Source: Omphiscola glabra (lineage: Eukaryota; Mollusca; Gastropoda; Lymnaeidae). Taken from it: a stretch of DNA of 64,000 nt. Position numbers and translations under genes: made by a program. The stretch's first letter is position 1; every line of letters starts with the position of its first letter. A model generated the notes under the pieces. It did no database searches. It saw only the letters and a list, made by a program, of their open reading frames with translations, and was not told the origin of the DNA. The stretch lies in the NCBI GenBank assembly GCA_964017045.1, contig OZ024807.1, positions 17,101,941-17,165,940 of the forward strand, given 5' to 3'. Shown piece by piece: positions 35,522 to 46,209 of this stretch.

Positions 35522-36075
35522 TTCCAGAAGGTACAAAATACTGCAGCACCCATTGTATCGCGTAGAAAGAAATCTGATCACATCACCCCAGTTCTTAAAG
35601 ATCTCCATTGGGTTCCCGTGAGTGAGCGCATTGACCACAAAATTATGTCCCTGGCGTACAGCTGTATAGAAGGCTCTGCACCTGAATGTCTTCAAAAACT
35701 GATTTCTAAACATGTAACCATACAAAACCTGAGCTCTTCAACACAGTCCTTACTGAGAGTTCCCAGTGTGGATGGACACAGTCCTTACTGAAAGTTTCCA
35801 GTGTGGATGGACACAGAAAGACGGCATACGGGGTGCGCTCTTTTGAAGCTATTGCTCCTAAATTATGGAACAGTTTGCATCAATCTTTGAGGGACATTGA
35901 AAATGATAAAAATTCATTTAAAAACAATGTAAATACTTTTTTCTTTAAATAGATTTTTAGGACATCAGAGCGCTGTGAGCATGCTGAAATAACATGAACA
36001 CAAGCGCTATAGATGTACTCAATATAACTGATTGTATCAGCCCAAATTTTGAAATGTAAAAAAATTATTATTTTT
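35522..36075 (+). pseudogene. 3' end of an L2/CR1-like LINE, frameshifted
   Basis: Translation in two frames gives the region downstream of the reverse transcriptase found in L2/CR1-group LINEs: DHITPVLKDLHWVPV, a CIEGSAPECL block, then AYGVRSFEAIAPKLWNSL, ending at TAG 35950-35952. Between them a 35-bp tandem duplication (acagtccttactga...ggatggac, about 35741-35810) shifts the frame. The following tail has gagcgctgtgagc and aagcgctatagatgtac, resembling L2-type 3' ends. The 5' part (most of the ORF) is missing, as in typical 5'-truncated copies. Family level is from memory of the C-terminal motif. Confidence 0.85.
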
Positions 36076-37234
36076 TTTTTGGAGGGACGCAAATAGTCTA
36101 GAAATTTCCTCCAGTGACCATCTCCAAAATCTCGCCAATGACGTCACGTGAATACTAACCCCATGACGGGCGGGTCTTAAAAATAGGTCCCTGTTTTAAT
36201 ATCAAAACCCCATAGGGAAGTGTTTGGTGAATTGACCAATGAGAAGTGACACACCTTCAAGAGGGGCCAAGATTACAACTACATTTTGCTTGAACAAATC
36301 AATATAGAAAAAAAATATACCTCTCTCAAATTTCCACACGACAAAAAACAAAAAAAACGCTAAATTTAAATGTGAAGCTTCATGCGAAAGTCTTGATTAT
36401 GTCAATAATCACATTGCAAAGTGAGGGTTCGTAAGGGTTATGTCCCCTTCAAGTACAATGACAAAGTGTCGCATTGCTACGGCACCAAGGAAGGGAAACA
36501 AACGTTGTCTTTAGTGGGTTGTTGGTCCCTAACATAAACAATTCTTAACATAGTAGCAGTGACATGTCAAAGGAAAACTTAAATTTAAAAAAAAAACAAA
36601 CAAACAAACAAACAAAAATGCAACAACAAAATTACAAGAAAAAGTTTTGTCTTAACAAGGGGGGGGGGGGAATAGACATACTTATCATTGAAATAACCTA
36701 CTTAAAAATGCCCTTAATGTATAAGACATTTCGAAGTTTTAGCAAGTGATTTAAAATAGTTCTTGTCGTGTCGGCGATTTTTATATCGATATTATCCACC
36801 AGTAAGATACGACATATAAAAATCTGGAAAGGTTCAGTTTCCACCACGAAGAACTCGCCAGCCAATCCAATATAAAGACCAGCCTTACGATTACACCCGA
36901 ACTCTTAACATAAACATATCATTAAAGTCTTGTCTCCTCCTCGGGAATAGCGTCACGATCCCAGCAATGGCCGCCGAGGAACACTCGAAGCTCAGTGAAA
37001 TCGGAAAATTAGTTAACAAATGTTGACAGAACATTGCAATGAAAATTACGAGGTAGAAAATGATAACATCACAAGTTTGAGTTTAACGCCAATTCGAAAT
37101 GAACCTGGTCTTATGGGAACAGCAGGCTCACTCCGGGTATCTGGGTGCCCTAAGTACTGTGTACATATTTGAGCATTATTAAATATGAATATCTACGAAA
37201 AATGTAAATCTAGATTTTCCCTTGATTTTAAACA
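36076..37234. other. Unique non-coding stretch, about 1.2 kb
   Basis: No gene or element recognised. Contains tgacgtcacgtg at about 36138, an aaac microsatellite (36593-36616) and an 11-12 base G run near 36659. Confidence 0.5.
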
Positions 37235-38085
37235 TGATACAAGGAGTACGCTGGCTATATCCACCAAGGATCACACTGAACTGGTCACTGAAAATGTCGC
37301 ATAAGAGATGGAGTCGGTGGGCCGTCGAGCGCGAGCTCTTAATGCCCCCCCCCCCGGCGCTCCCCCACACAAACCAGAGCACTGAAGGACTTAACCCGAC
37401 TCCAGCCCGTGCGGGAGGGCGCCGGGAACCTCCCCCTTGACCTAGGGGAGGCCCGGTCGACCGAGGACGCTGCGTTTAAAGCGTCCGCAGTTAACTCTCT
37501 GTGGGTCTGGACGGCTTTTGCTTCCACTCCGGTGGTTTGGTGTTGCGTTACCAACCCCCACCGCCCAGGGAGTCTTTCGGTCGGGACGTTGGTAGTGGCG
37601 GGACGAAACGGTTGCCTAGGGGCGGCTTTCTCACGGCCGCGTAGTTTAAATCATCGGCATGGGTTTTGAGAGCCACCCAAGCCTCATACCCATTAACAGC
37701 AACTAGTGAACTGGTCACTAAACGTGATACAAGTATCTTACTGAACTGACCACCAAACGTGATACAAGGATCACACTGAACTGGCCACCAAACGTGATAC
37801 AAGGATCACACTGAACTGGCCACCAAACGTGATACAACGATCACACTGAACTGGCCACCAAACGTGATACGAGGATCACACTGAACTGGCCACCAAGCGT
37901 GATACAATGATCACGATGAATTGGCCACCAAACGTGATAAAAGGATCACACTGAACTAAACACCAAACGTGATACAAAGATCACACTGAACTAGCCACCA
38001 AACGTGATGCAAGGATCACACTGAACTGGCCACCAAACGTGATACAAGGATCACACTGAACTAGCCACCAAAACGTGATATTTTC
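37235..38085. repeat. 35-bp minisatellite split by an insertion, about 12 copies
   Basis: Unit contains aacgtgatacaaggatcaca and ctgaactggccacca. About 11 copies lie at 37700-38085; one diverged copy at about 37240-37289 is separated from them by the GC-rich block at 37290-37706. Confidence 0.93.
37290..37706. mobile_element. Unidentified GC-rich insertion in the 35-bp array
   Basis: About 417 bp, markedly richer in G+C than its surroundings, with no tandem repeats. The 13-mer tgaactggtcact is found immediately on both sides (37277-37289 and 37707-37719). It could be a target-site duplication of a retroelement, or simply two copies of the repeat unit. I recognise no transposase, tRNA-like promoter or inverted termini. 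Origin unknown. Confidence 0.5.
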
Positions 38086-38103
38086 ATACAGTTTGGGAGT
38101 ATG

Positions 38104-38340
38104 CAGGGCTTCCCAACTTGCAGGGTGTGCGAGGAAAACAGATTTAAACAACGATGAGATAGGCTTGTAAGTTTATGATATAAAAATTGGAAGTTGCAAA
38201 TTCTATATAGCATAGCATATAGTGCTCTATAGTTCTCTTTGCACTTCGGAAAGTTTCAGATGCATAGTTACTTTTGCAAAGGGCATGAGAGACCATGCAG
38301 TCAAATAATACAGAGTTCAAGAATAGTTTGAGGAGCCCTG
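38104..38340. mobile_element. Possible decayed hAT MITE without TSD
   Basis: Start cagggcttcccaacttgc and end atagtttgaggagccctg form imperfect inverted repeats of hAT type, but the flanks (ggagtatg and ctctagat) do not match, so the borders are uncertain. Confidence 0.55.
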
Positions 38341-38453
38341 CTCTAGATAGTAGTTGTCAAATGTAAGAGCACGTGGGGGGGGACACAACAAAGATTGCAC
38401 ATAACTATTTTTAGCTTGTCATAGTTTAATGTTGGGATTGGGTGTCTCTAGGT

Positions 38454-38652
38454 CAGTGGTTCTCAACCTTCCTAATGCCGTGACCCCTTAATACAGTTCC
38501 TCATGTTGTGGCGACCCCCCAACCACACAATTATTTTCGTTGCTACTTCACAACTGTAGAGCGCATGTGTTTTTGATGGTCTTAAAGGTGACACCTAGGA
38601 AAGGAAGGTTCGACCCCCAAAGGGGTCGCGACCCACAGGCTGAGAACCGCTG
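38454..38652 (-). mobile_element. SPIN-like non-autonomous hAT element, inverted
   Basis: In plus-strand reading it starts cagtggttctcaaccttcct and ends acaggctgagaaccgctg; reverse-complemented it matches the copies at 10532 and 14123. Flanks ctctaggt and ccctaggt agree at 7 of 8 positions, a near-intact target duplication. About 199 bp, no transposase. Confidence 0.9.
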
Positions 38653-39116
38653 CCCTAGGTACTGGTACAACAAAAAATTGACAGGGTGTCACGCAATCTT
38701 GTTTACAATCCGAAACGTCACGACACAGAAATAAGGTTCGCACGCGTCCCAGGAGAATTCCATAAAATTATCCAATATGGATGAGGGGGAAATAACATTC
38801 GGTAATTTTACCTACGGAGTAACGGGCGCTCTGCAATTCTGCAAATATGATTTGTGTACACACACATTTGTTTTGTTGTTTATTTTAATGCAAAATCAAC
38901 CAAGGTCAGGAACTTTAAATAAAACAGCTACTTAGGAATTCCTCTTCTTTTAAATCTGATCTTTTCAAAAATCAATATTCACGGACTGAACTATCGTCAA
39001 ACGTGGTTTAATGAGATGAAAAAAAAAAAAGGGGGGGGGGGACGGGGAATAACATCTGAGATGTGTGCTGTCTTGGAGGTGATGAGGTGGAGGATGGTGG
39101 TGTAGAATTGTGGCGT
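38653..39116. other. Unique spacer
   Basis: A-then-G run at 39019-39041. No gene seen. Confidence 0.5.
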
Positions 39117-39245
39117 TGAATGGTGTTGCAAATTGGTGCTGTAGAATGGTCCTGTAGAACGGTGCTGTAGAATGGTGCTGTAGAATGGTGCTGTAGAATC
39201 GTGTTGAAGGGCGCGTTGTAAAATGGTTTTTGTAGAATATTATTG
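39117..39245. repeat. 13-bp repeat, degenerate, about 8 copies
   Basis: Unit aatggtgctgtag with variants (cctgtagaacgg, gttgaaggg). Confidence 0.85.
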
Positions 39246-39388
39246 TACTAAAATACCACAAGCAGTTGTTCCTTGAAACATTTGTTCTTGGAACATCACA
39301 ACCACCGATCTATAATTATTTTCTCACAGAAACACACCTCCAGCCCCACCCACCCCCAACTTAACCCTGTTACATTTAAATTACTGTC

Positions 39389-39723
39389 TGCTGGTCCCGT
39401 TTTCCCCAAAGTGGTACGGTCCGCGAGGCTCAGTATGTCGGTCCGCACAACATGACTTTAAAAACTGTATACACGTTAAATAAAGTTGAACAGGCGTAAC
39501 AAAACAAAAAACGCTGACAAGCAAGCATTATAAATGGTAATAGTTTATAGTCTTCTACCATTAGCTGATGGCGTGGGGGGGGGGGGGGGGGATAAATATT
39601 TAGACATATTAAGGTCAACTAAAAAGATAATAAAAAAATAATGAATACACCTGGAACCGGTCCCTGGTGCATTGGGGAAACTGATTCACCGGACCGTCAA
39701 ACTTAAAAGTTTGGGAACCACTG
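39389..39723. mobile_element. Decayed hAT-like element related to 1641-1829
   Basis: Right end aaagtttgggaaccactg and left part ccaaagtggtacggtccgc resemble hAT termini, and inner motifs ccggtccctggtgca match the element at 1641. The left border is unclear and no target duplication was found. A 13-base-class G run interrupts it near 39576-39590. Confidence 0.6.
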
Positions 39724-39819
39724 TGCCCACCATGTTGTACCCAACAAAATAAAAATGATAACATTGAAAATAAATGTTGTTATAGTTTTGATTTGGTGAT
39801 TTTCCCCTTTGTGGTATCG

Positions 39820-40008
39820 TCACAATAGTATCCATGATATCGTATCCTTATAATCGTATCCCCGTAATCGTATCCATGTTGTCGCACCCTTGTAGTCGTA
39901 TCCTTGTAATCGTATCCATGTTATCGCAACCTTGTAGTCGTATCCTTCCTTGTAATAGTATCCCCGTAATCGTATCCTCATAATCGTACACCCAATAATC
40001 TCATCGTA
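39820..40008. repeat. Degenerate 12-15 bp repeat around gtaatcgtatcc
   Basis: About 13 imperfect copies of gtaatcgtatccttg / gttatcgcaacctt. Confidence 0.87.
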
Positions 40009-40364
40009 ATCGTGAGCTACTTCTATTTTCTAACTCTACACCCTCCCCCCCCCCCCCCCCGATTGAAATCCCAGTTTCAGGTTCTTAAATCCGCAGGTCC
40101 TGTCTCTAAACCAACGCTCTGAGCGGATAAGCAGGCGTTAAAAAACGTATACGGTGCATCTATGCCATGGCGATCGCCCTTTTAATAACTCAAAACGTCG
40201 GATGCAAATCTGGCTCCCGACAAAGCTCGAGTGACAGGTGTGTGACGTGAGAGGCGCCTCGCATGTACGTCATTTCGAACTGCCACAATGTCGGTTGAAG
40301 CAGATTTATTATAGTTGGAAAAGAAATTGTGCGTAATGTCCATGATCGGGTTGGAAGTTCATAC
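40009..40364. other. Unique spacer
   Basis: C run near 40047-40060. No gene seen. Confidence 0.5.
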
Positions 40365-40690
40365 CCTTGACCATCTCCTCTTGATTGGAAGTCATTACCC
40401 TTGACCAACTTCTCTTGGTTGAAAGTCATTACCATTGACCATCTTCTCTTGGTTGAAAGTCATTACCGTGACCATCTACTCTTGGTTGAAAGTCATTACC
40501 CGTGACCATCTTCTCTTGGTTGAAAGTCATTACCGTGACCATCTTCTCTTTGTTGAAAGTCATTAACCGTGACCATCTTCTCTTGGTTGAAAGTCATTAC
40601 CGTGACCATCTTCTCTTTGTTGAAAGTCATTACTCGTGACCATCTACTCTTGGTTGAAAGTCATCACCCGTGACCATCTTCTCATTGTCA
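40365..40690. repeat. Minisatellite, 32-34 bp units, about 10 copies
   Basis: Unit contains gaccatcttctcttggttga and aagtcattaccc. Variants (ctactct, tttgttg) alternate in the right half. Confidence 0.93.
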
Positions 40691-41111
40691 TTTTTAAAGG
40701 CCATCTCTGATGCACAATCGAGGTGACACATTTGATACAAGGTTAGGCTAATGTGCTTCTGTGGTCCCCTTATTGGGAGTCACTTCCCTTTGTTTATGAT
40801 AGAGTTAGGGTTCGGGTCAGGGTGAGCGACAGAGGGACCAGTAGCGTGCAATTACCCAAGCCCAAGGTTACAGAGATTTTAAACAAATTACGCCGCACTA
40901 ACCAGGGGCGGTTTGAGGATACAGGCCAGAGACTGTACGAGACTTGGATGTCGGCATTGTAGTCATTCCCGAGGAGAAAAGATATCAAAAATTATGATGG
41001 ACAGTAATGTTTCCCTCACTTGATATTGGATAAATATGGAGGACTGAAGAAGAGTTCATGTATCAGCAGTAAATGTGCAGAAAACAAGAAAACCTCGAAT
41101 ACTGAAACATG
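40691..41111. other. Unique stretch with a weak coding-like segment
   Basis: At about 40830-40961 on plus, a frame reads through PKVTEILNKLRRTNQGRF and ends at a stop. It has mixed amino-acid composition but no recognised family and only a weak acceptor-like site. Not called as a gene. Confidence 0.35.
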
Positions 41112-41255
41112 ATGGGTTTTCAATTTCATTCTTCATAAGATGTTATTCATTCATTCTCCAGTTAAGATCTCATTTCATTCATCATAAGATGTTATTCATT
41201 CATTCTCCAGTTAAGATCTCATTTCATTCATCATAAGATGTTATTCATTATTTCC
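41112..41255. repeat. 50-bp tandem repeat, about 3 copies
   Basis: Unit contains cattcatcataagatgttat, tcattcattctccagttaag and atctcattt. Confidence 0.92.
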
Positions 41256-42152
41256 ACGTGTCTTCCAAGTGTCTCACTTTGTCTAAGACCTCTAGTCAGA
41301 TAAGATGTAAAAAAATACCCCTTCCGAGATCCCGAAATAAAGTCCATGTCGCAAAATGCCCAGCACGTTTTCTCTACATCCGTGCTTAAACGGGACATCG
41401 TCTGAACTGCCAGGTCCAACTGCACATGAGCATGGCACGAGTGCTCCACAACAGACACGACCTTTTTGGTGACAGAATGAATGTCCGTCACAGTTAAGCG
41501 TTATTCTAAGGTCCCTTATCTGTCACCGGGACGTTACGAGTAATTCACACTTAAGCCGTGGGCACGAGGATGGATAGAAATGACGTCAAGTGAAATGTCG
41601 TGTTGTTTCGGATGGGCTTTTCAAATTGTCAACGTGTTGTTCCCGTCGCCAAGGTCTGGGCTGCCTCCACTCCGTGGCAAAACAAAGTGGTACAAATTAT
41701 ACAAACTGTATAAAATTTACAAGCAAACGTCCATAGTTTGAGCAAAGGTATTACGAACCGTGAATTGCCAGTTCAAGAGCTTCGTTTTCTAGGAGTTACA
41801 ATTACTCAACAAACCATTGATTCATAAGAAACAAACATCTCTTTATTAAATATACAACTCCAAAAATGTAACACTCCATCACTGCAATCATTCCAAAACA
41901 TGACACCAACTAACACGTCATTTCCCTTTACCCAAATACATCTCAAAATTCCAGCATACAGATACAGCTACACATATACTCTCTACACCAAACACCCTTT
42001 CCATACCAAACATCCATGCCCCTAAATCTAGTTCACAACAAAAGAATGAGATGATATTAATTTTATAGTAAGGTTTCGTAGAATAATATCTTTTCTTGAG
42101 ATCCCTTTGTGTTTTATTCCTATTTTAATATGTAAATAAAATGATAAAGATT
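41256..42152. other. Unique stretch with a weak minus-strand coding-like segment
   Basis: A minus-strand frame at about 41300-41500 reads VTKKVVSVVEHSCHAHVQLD and on through LSTDVEKTCWAFCDMDF, with mixed non-repetitive composition. No clear donor/acceptor pair or known family. The remainder is AT-rich. Not called as a gene. Confidence 0.35.
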
Positions 42153-42717
42153 GTTACATTATTATCGGGTGAACCAGCCTTATATATTCTTTTATTATCG
42201 GGTGAACCAGCCTTATATATTCTTTTATTATCGGGTGAACCAGCCTTATATATTCTTTTATTATCGGGTGAACCAGCCTAATATATTCTTTTATTATCGG
42301 GTGAACCAGCCTAATATATTCTTTTATTATCGGGTGAACCAGCCTTATATATTCTTTTATTATCGGGTGAACCAGCCTTATATATTCTTTTATTATCGGG
42401 TGAACCAGCCTAATATATTCTTTTATTATCGGGTGAACCAGCCTTATATATTCTTTTATTATCGGGTGAACCAGCCTTATATATTCTTTTATTATCGGGT
42501 GAACCAGCCTTATATATTCTTTTATTATCGGGTGAACCAGCCTTATATATTCTTTTATTATCGGGTGAACCAGCCTAATATATTCTTTTATTATCGGGTG
42601 AACCAGCCTTATATATTCTTTTATTATCGGGTGAACCAGCCTTATATATTCTTTTATTATCGGGTGAACCAGCCTTATATATTCTTTTATTATCGGGTGA
42701 ACCAGCCTTATATATTT
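42153..42717. repeat. Near-identical 33-bp minisatellite, 17 copies
   Basis: Unit contains ttattatcgggtgaaccagc then cttatatattctt. Only one position varies systematically (ccttata versus cctaata, in units 4, 5, 8 and 13). The 33-bp period leaves a 211-codon frame open on plus (Tyr-Arg-Val-Asn-Gln-Pro); not coding. Confidence 0.97.
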
Positions 42718-43039
42718 TTACCATGTCAGAATAATAAAGTTTATTTCAATCCATTACAACGACAGCATTTTCAGGCATTCGTATAAATATTATGCAGGTC
42801 TGCATGTCGCCATTTAACAACTCATTGTCCGAATATATAAGGCAGAATGTGACATGAATTCATTTAATGTTATATTTCTATCAGTTGTTACAGGATTGCA
42901 CATTTTGACAGTGTCGCTTATAAGTCGTTACATAAGTTCAATGCCTCCAATTTTAGACATTATTATTATTATAAGTCTCCGGGAGTTAGGACAGGTCTTA
43001 AATTTCAACGTTCGACCACACACAGTGACCAGACTACTG
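42718..43039. other. Unique spacer
   Basis: No gene recognised; a short frame continues from the array but lacks coding signs. Confidence 0.5.
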
Positions 43040-44145
43040 GAACTATTTTCACGGCAGTCGGTCTAATGAGCAGCATGTCCCAAACTGCAGTCGGTCTAAT
43101 GAGCAGCATGTCCCTAACTGCAGTCGGTCTAATGAGCAGCACGTCCCAAACTGCAGTCGGTCTAATGAGCAGCATGTCCCAAACTGCAGTCGGTCTAATG
43201 AGCAGCATGTCCCTAACTGCAGTCGGTCTAATGAGCAGCATGTCCCTAACTGCAGTCGGTCTAATGAGCAGCATGTCCCTAACTGCAGTCGATCTAATGA
43301 GCAGCATGTCCCTAACTGCAGTCGGTCTAATGAGCAGCATGTCCCTAACTGCAGTCGGTCTAATGAGCAGCATGTCCCAAACTGCAGTCGGTCTAATGAG
43401 CAGCATGTCCCTAACTGCAGTCGGTCTAATGAGCAGCATATCCCTAACGGCAGTTGGTCTATTGAGCAGCATATCCCTAACGGCAGTCGGTCTAATGAGT
43501 CGCATGTCCTTAACGACAGTCGGTCTAATGAGCAGCATATCCCTAACGGCAGTCGGTCTATTGAGCAGCATATCCATAACGGCAGTCGGTCTAATGAGCA
43601 GCATATCCCTAACTGCAGTCGGTCTAATGAGCAGCATGTCCCAAACTGCAGTCGGTCTAATGAGCAGCATGTCCCTAACTGCAGTCGGTCTAATGAGCAG
43701 CATATCCCTAACGGCAGTTGGTCTATTGAGCAGCATATCCCTAACGGCAGTCGGTCTAATGAGTCGCATGTCCTTAACGACAGTCGGTCTAATGAGCAGC
43801 ATATCCCTAACGGCAGTCGGTCTATTGAGCAGCATATCCATAACGGCAGTCGGTCTAATGAGCAGCATATCCCTAACTGCAGTCGGTCTAATGAGCGGCA
43901 TTTCCCTAACTGCAGTCGGTCTAATGAGCAGCATATCCCTAACGGCAGTCGGTCTATTGAGCAGCATATCCTTAACGGCAGTCGGTCTATTGAGCAGCAA
44001 ATCCCTAACGGCAGTCGGTCTAATGAGCAGCATGTCCCTAACGGCAGTCGGTCTAATGAGTCGCATGTCTCTTACGGCAGTCGGTCTAATGAGTCGCATG
44101 TCCTTAACGGCAGTCGGTCTAATGAGCAGCATGTCCCTAACTCTG
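43040..44145. repeat. 33-bp minisatellite, 33 copies, with an 8-unit block duplication
   Basis: Unit contains ggtctaatgagcagcatgtc then cctaactgcagtc. Period 33 leaves about 375 codons open on each strand. Units 10-17 reappear in the same variant order as units 18-25, offset exactly 264 bp (for example cagttggtctattgag at 43451 and 43715). Left units mostly carry ctgcag, right units acggcag, so the array has two halves of different composition. Confidence 0.97.
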
Positions 44146-44174
44146 TATTATTGGTTTAGCGTTAGTTTCATGAC

Positions 44175-45230
44175 ATTGTATACAAGTTAGTAGTACTGTA
44201 TACGTAGTATTGTATGTGCTGTAGTACTGTATGATATGTAGTACAGTATATGTAGTACTGTATATGTAATACTGTATAATATGTAGTACTGCATACGTAG
44301 TACTGTATGTGTTGTAGTACTGTATGATATGTAGTACTGCTTAAGATTACGACAGTACTGTATGAGATGTAGTACTCAACGAGACGTAGTTATGAGATTT
44401 CGTACTATATGAGATGTACTGTATGCTATTTTAGTTATGTGAAGTGGTATTGTATGAGATGTAGTTATGAGATGTAGTTATGGGATGTAGTTATGAGATG
44501 TGGTTCTGTATGAGATTTAGAACTGCATGAGATTTGGTTGTGAGACGTGTTTGTGACATTTGGTACTGGATGAAAATTTGTATTGCATGATTTGTAGTAC
44601 TGTTTGATATGTAGTACTGTTTGATATGTAGTACTGTTTGATATGTAGTACTTTTGATAGTAGTATTGTATGAGATGTAGTAATTACTGTATGATATGTA
44701 TGACTGTATGATATATATAGTACTGTATATAGTAAGGTATGAGATGTAGCACTGTACGATATATAGTACTGTACATAGCACTGTATAAGATGTAGCACTG
44801 TACGATATATAGTACTTTATATAGCACTGTATGAGATGTAGCACTGTACGATATATAGTACTGTACATAGCACTGTATGAGATGTAGCACTGTACGATAT
44901 ATAGTACTTTATATAGCACTGTATGAGATGTAGCACTGTACGATATATAGTGCTGTATATATCACTGTATGAGATGTAGCACTATGATATATTGTACTTT
45001 ATATAGCACTGTATGAGATGTAGCACTGTACGATATATAGTACTGTACATAGCACTGTATGAGATGTAGCACTGTACGATATATAGTACTTTATATAGCA
45101 CTGTATGAGATGTAGCACTGTACGATATATAGTGCTGTATATATCACTGTATGAGATGTAGCACTATGATATATAGTACTTTATATAGCACTGTATGAGA
45201 TGTAGCACTGGATGATACATAGTACTGCAT
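44175..45230. repeat. Large AT-rich minisatellite, about 45-bp unit with 182-bp higher order
   Basis: Left part (to about 44700) is a degenerate gtagtactgtatgatat repeat; right part has units with tatgagatgtagcactgtac and gatatatagtactttatata. The block with tgctgtatatatcactgta recurs at 44951 and 45133, a 182-bp (four-unit) higher-order period. Confidence 0.93.
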
Positions 45231-45669
45231 AAGAGCGTCACCTTTGATGTTATGTTCAAGTAAGTCCGCCCCTCTTGGCCAACCCACGAAGGGCAGTGAA
45301 CTCCACCAGCTGCATGCAGACGATGCGATGAATGGCACACATTTAAGGGGGGGGGGGGGGGCAGGCACACATTTGTTGTTGTTTTTAATGGTGGGGGTGG
45401 GGGCAGGCACACACTTGTGGGGGGGGCAGGCACACACTTGTGGGGGGGGGGGGGGGGGCAGGCACACACTTGTGGTTCTGTGCACCGGTAGATAAGTTGA
45501 ACGACGCTGAAACCTTTGCATGTTGGTGGAACGACGGAAAGTAATAACTTGTAATGGTCGTGTGGTGAGTACAGTAGCTGCCTGGAGTTAGAGACTTGGA
45601 CCAGGTGTAAGTTAACATCGTTGCTGAGGCTAAAGTTCACATTAAATAGGATTACTGTTGATTTTTTTT
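45231..45669. repeat. Spacer containing a G-rich 28-32 bp repeat
   Basis: At 45345-45475 about four copies of ggcaggcacacacttgtgg are separated by G runs of varying length. The rest is unique. Pro-rich minus-strand frames are artefacts. Confidence 0.8.
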
Positions 45670-45772
45670 AAATTCTGAACTTTATACAAATGAACTTTAT
45701 ACAAATGAACTTTATACAAATGAACTTTATACAAATGAACTTTATACAAATGAACTTTATACAAATGAACTT
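45670..45772. repeat. 15-bp tandem repeat, 7 copies
   Basis: Unit gaactttatacaaat, identical in all full copies. Confidence 0.96.
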
Positions 45773-45899
45773 TGTGTTTTTATTATTTGGTTTTACTTTC
45801 ATCCTGCAATGATATTTAAACAAGTTCCATGCATGTCAATCAATTAGCAGTCCTAAATGGAAACATCGGAGGCACCATTTAAATATTAGCCCACCAAAG

Positions 45900-46145
45900 A
45901 GTCATTAACAAGAGTCACACAAAGATTCAGACTAAAGAGTTACACCAAGAGTCAGAACAAGCGTCCGACCAAGAATCACATATCACAATCACACAAGGAG
46001 TCAGACCAAGAGTCAGAACAAGCGTCCGACCAAGAATCACATATCACAATCACACCAAGAGTCACACAAGGAGTCAGACCAAGAGTCAGATCAAGTGTCA
46101 GAACAATACACGAAGAATGAGACCAAGAGACACACCAAGAGTAAA
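45900..46145. repeat. Degenerate 11-12 bp repeat (accaagagtcac) with a longer duplication
   Basis: Short motif accaagagtcaca recurs throughout; a 74-75 bp block with gcgtccgaccaagaatcaca occurs twice (about 45960 and 46022). Confidence 0.88.
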
Positions 46146-46209
46146 AAAGTTATACCCAAAAGGGTCGTAAATAACACACTAGTTTCAAGTCATGACGCCA
46201 TGCATAGAA

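Noticed and set aside
40804..40826. Telomere-like gttagggttcgggtcagggt
   Set aside because: Single short occurrence with interruptions; no array.
42151..42786. A 211-codon plus-strand open frame
   Set aside because: It consists of 17 near-identical 11-codon units of a 33-bp minisatellite; the openness follows from the period. No start context, domain or splice signs.
43005..44190. Two antiparallel open frames of about 375 codons
   Set aside because: Both lie on the same 33-bp array and cannot be distinguished from arithmetic artefacts.
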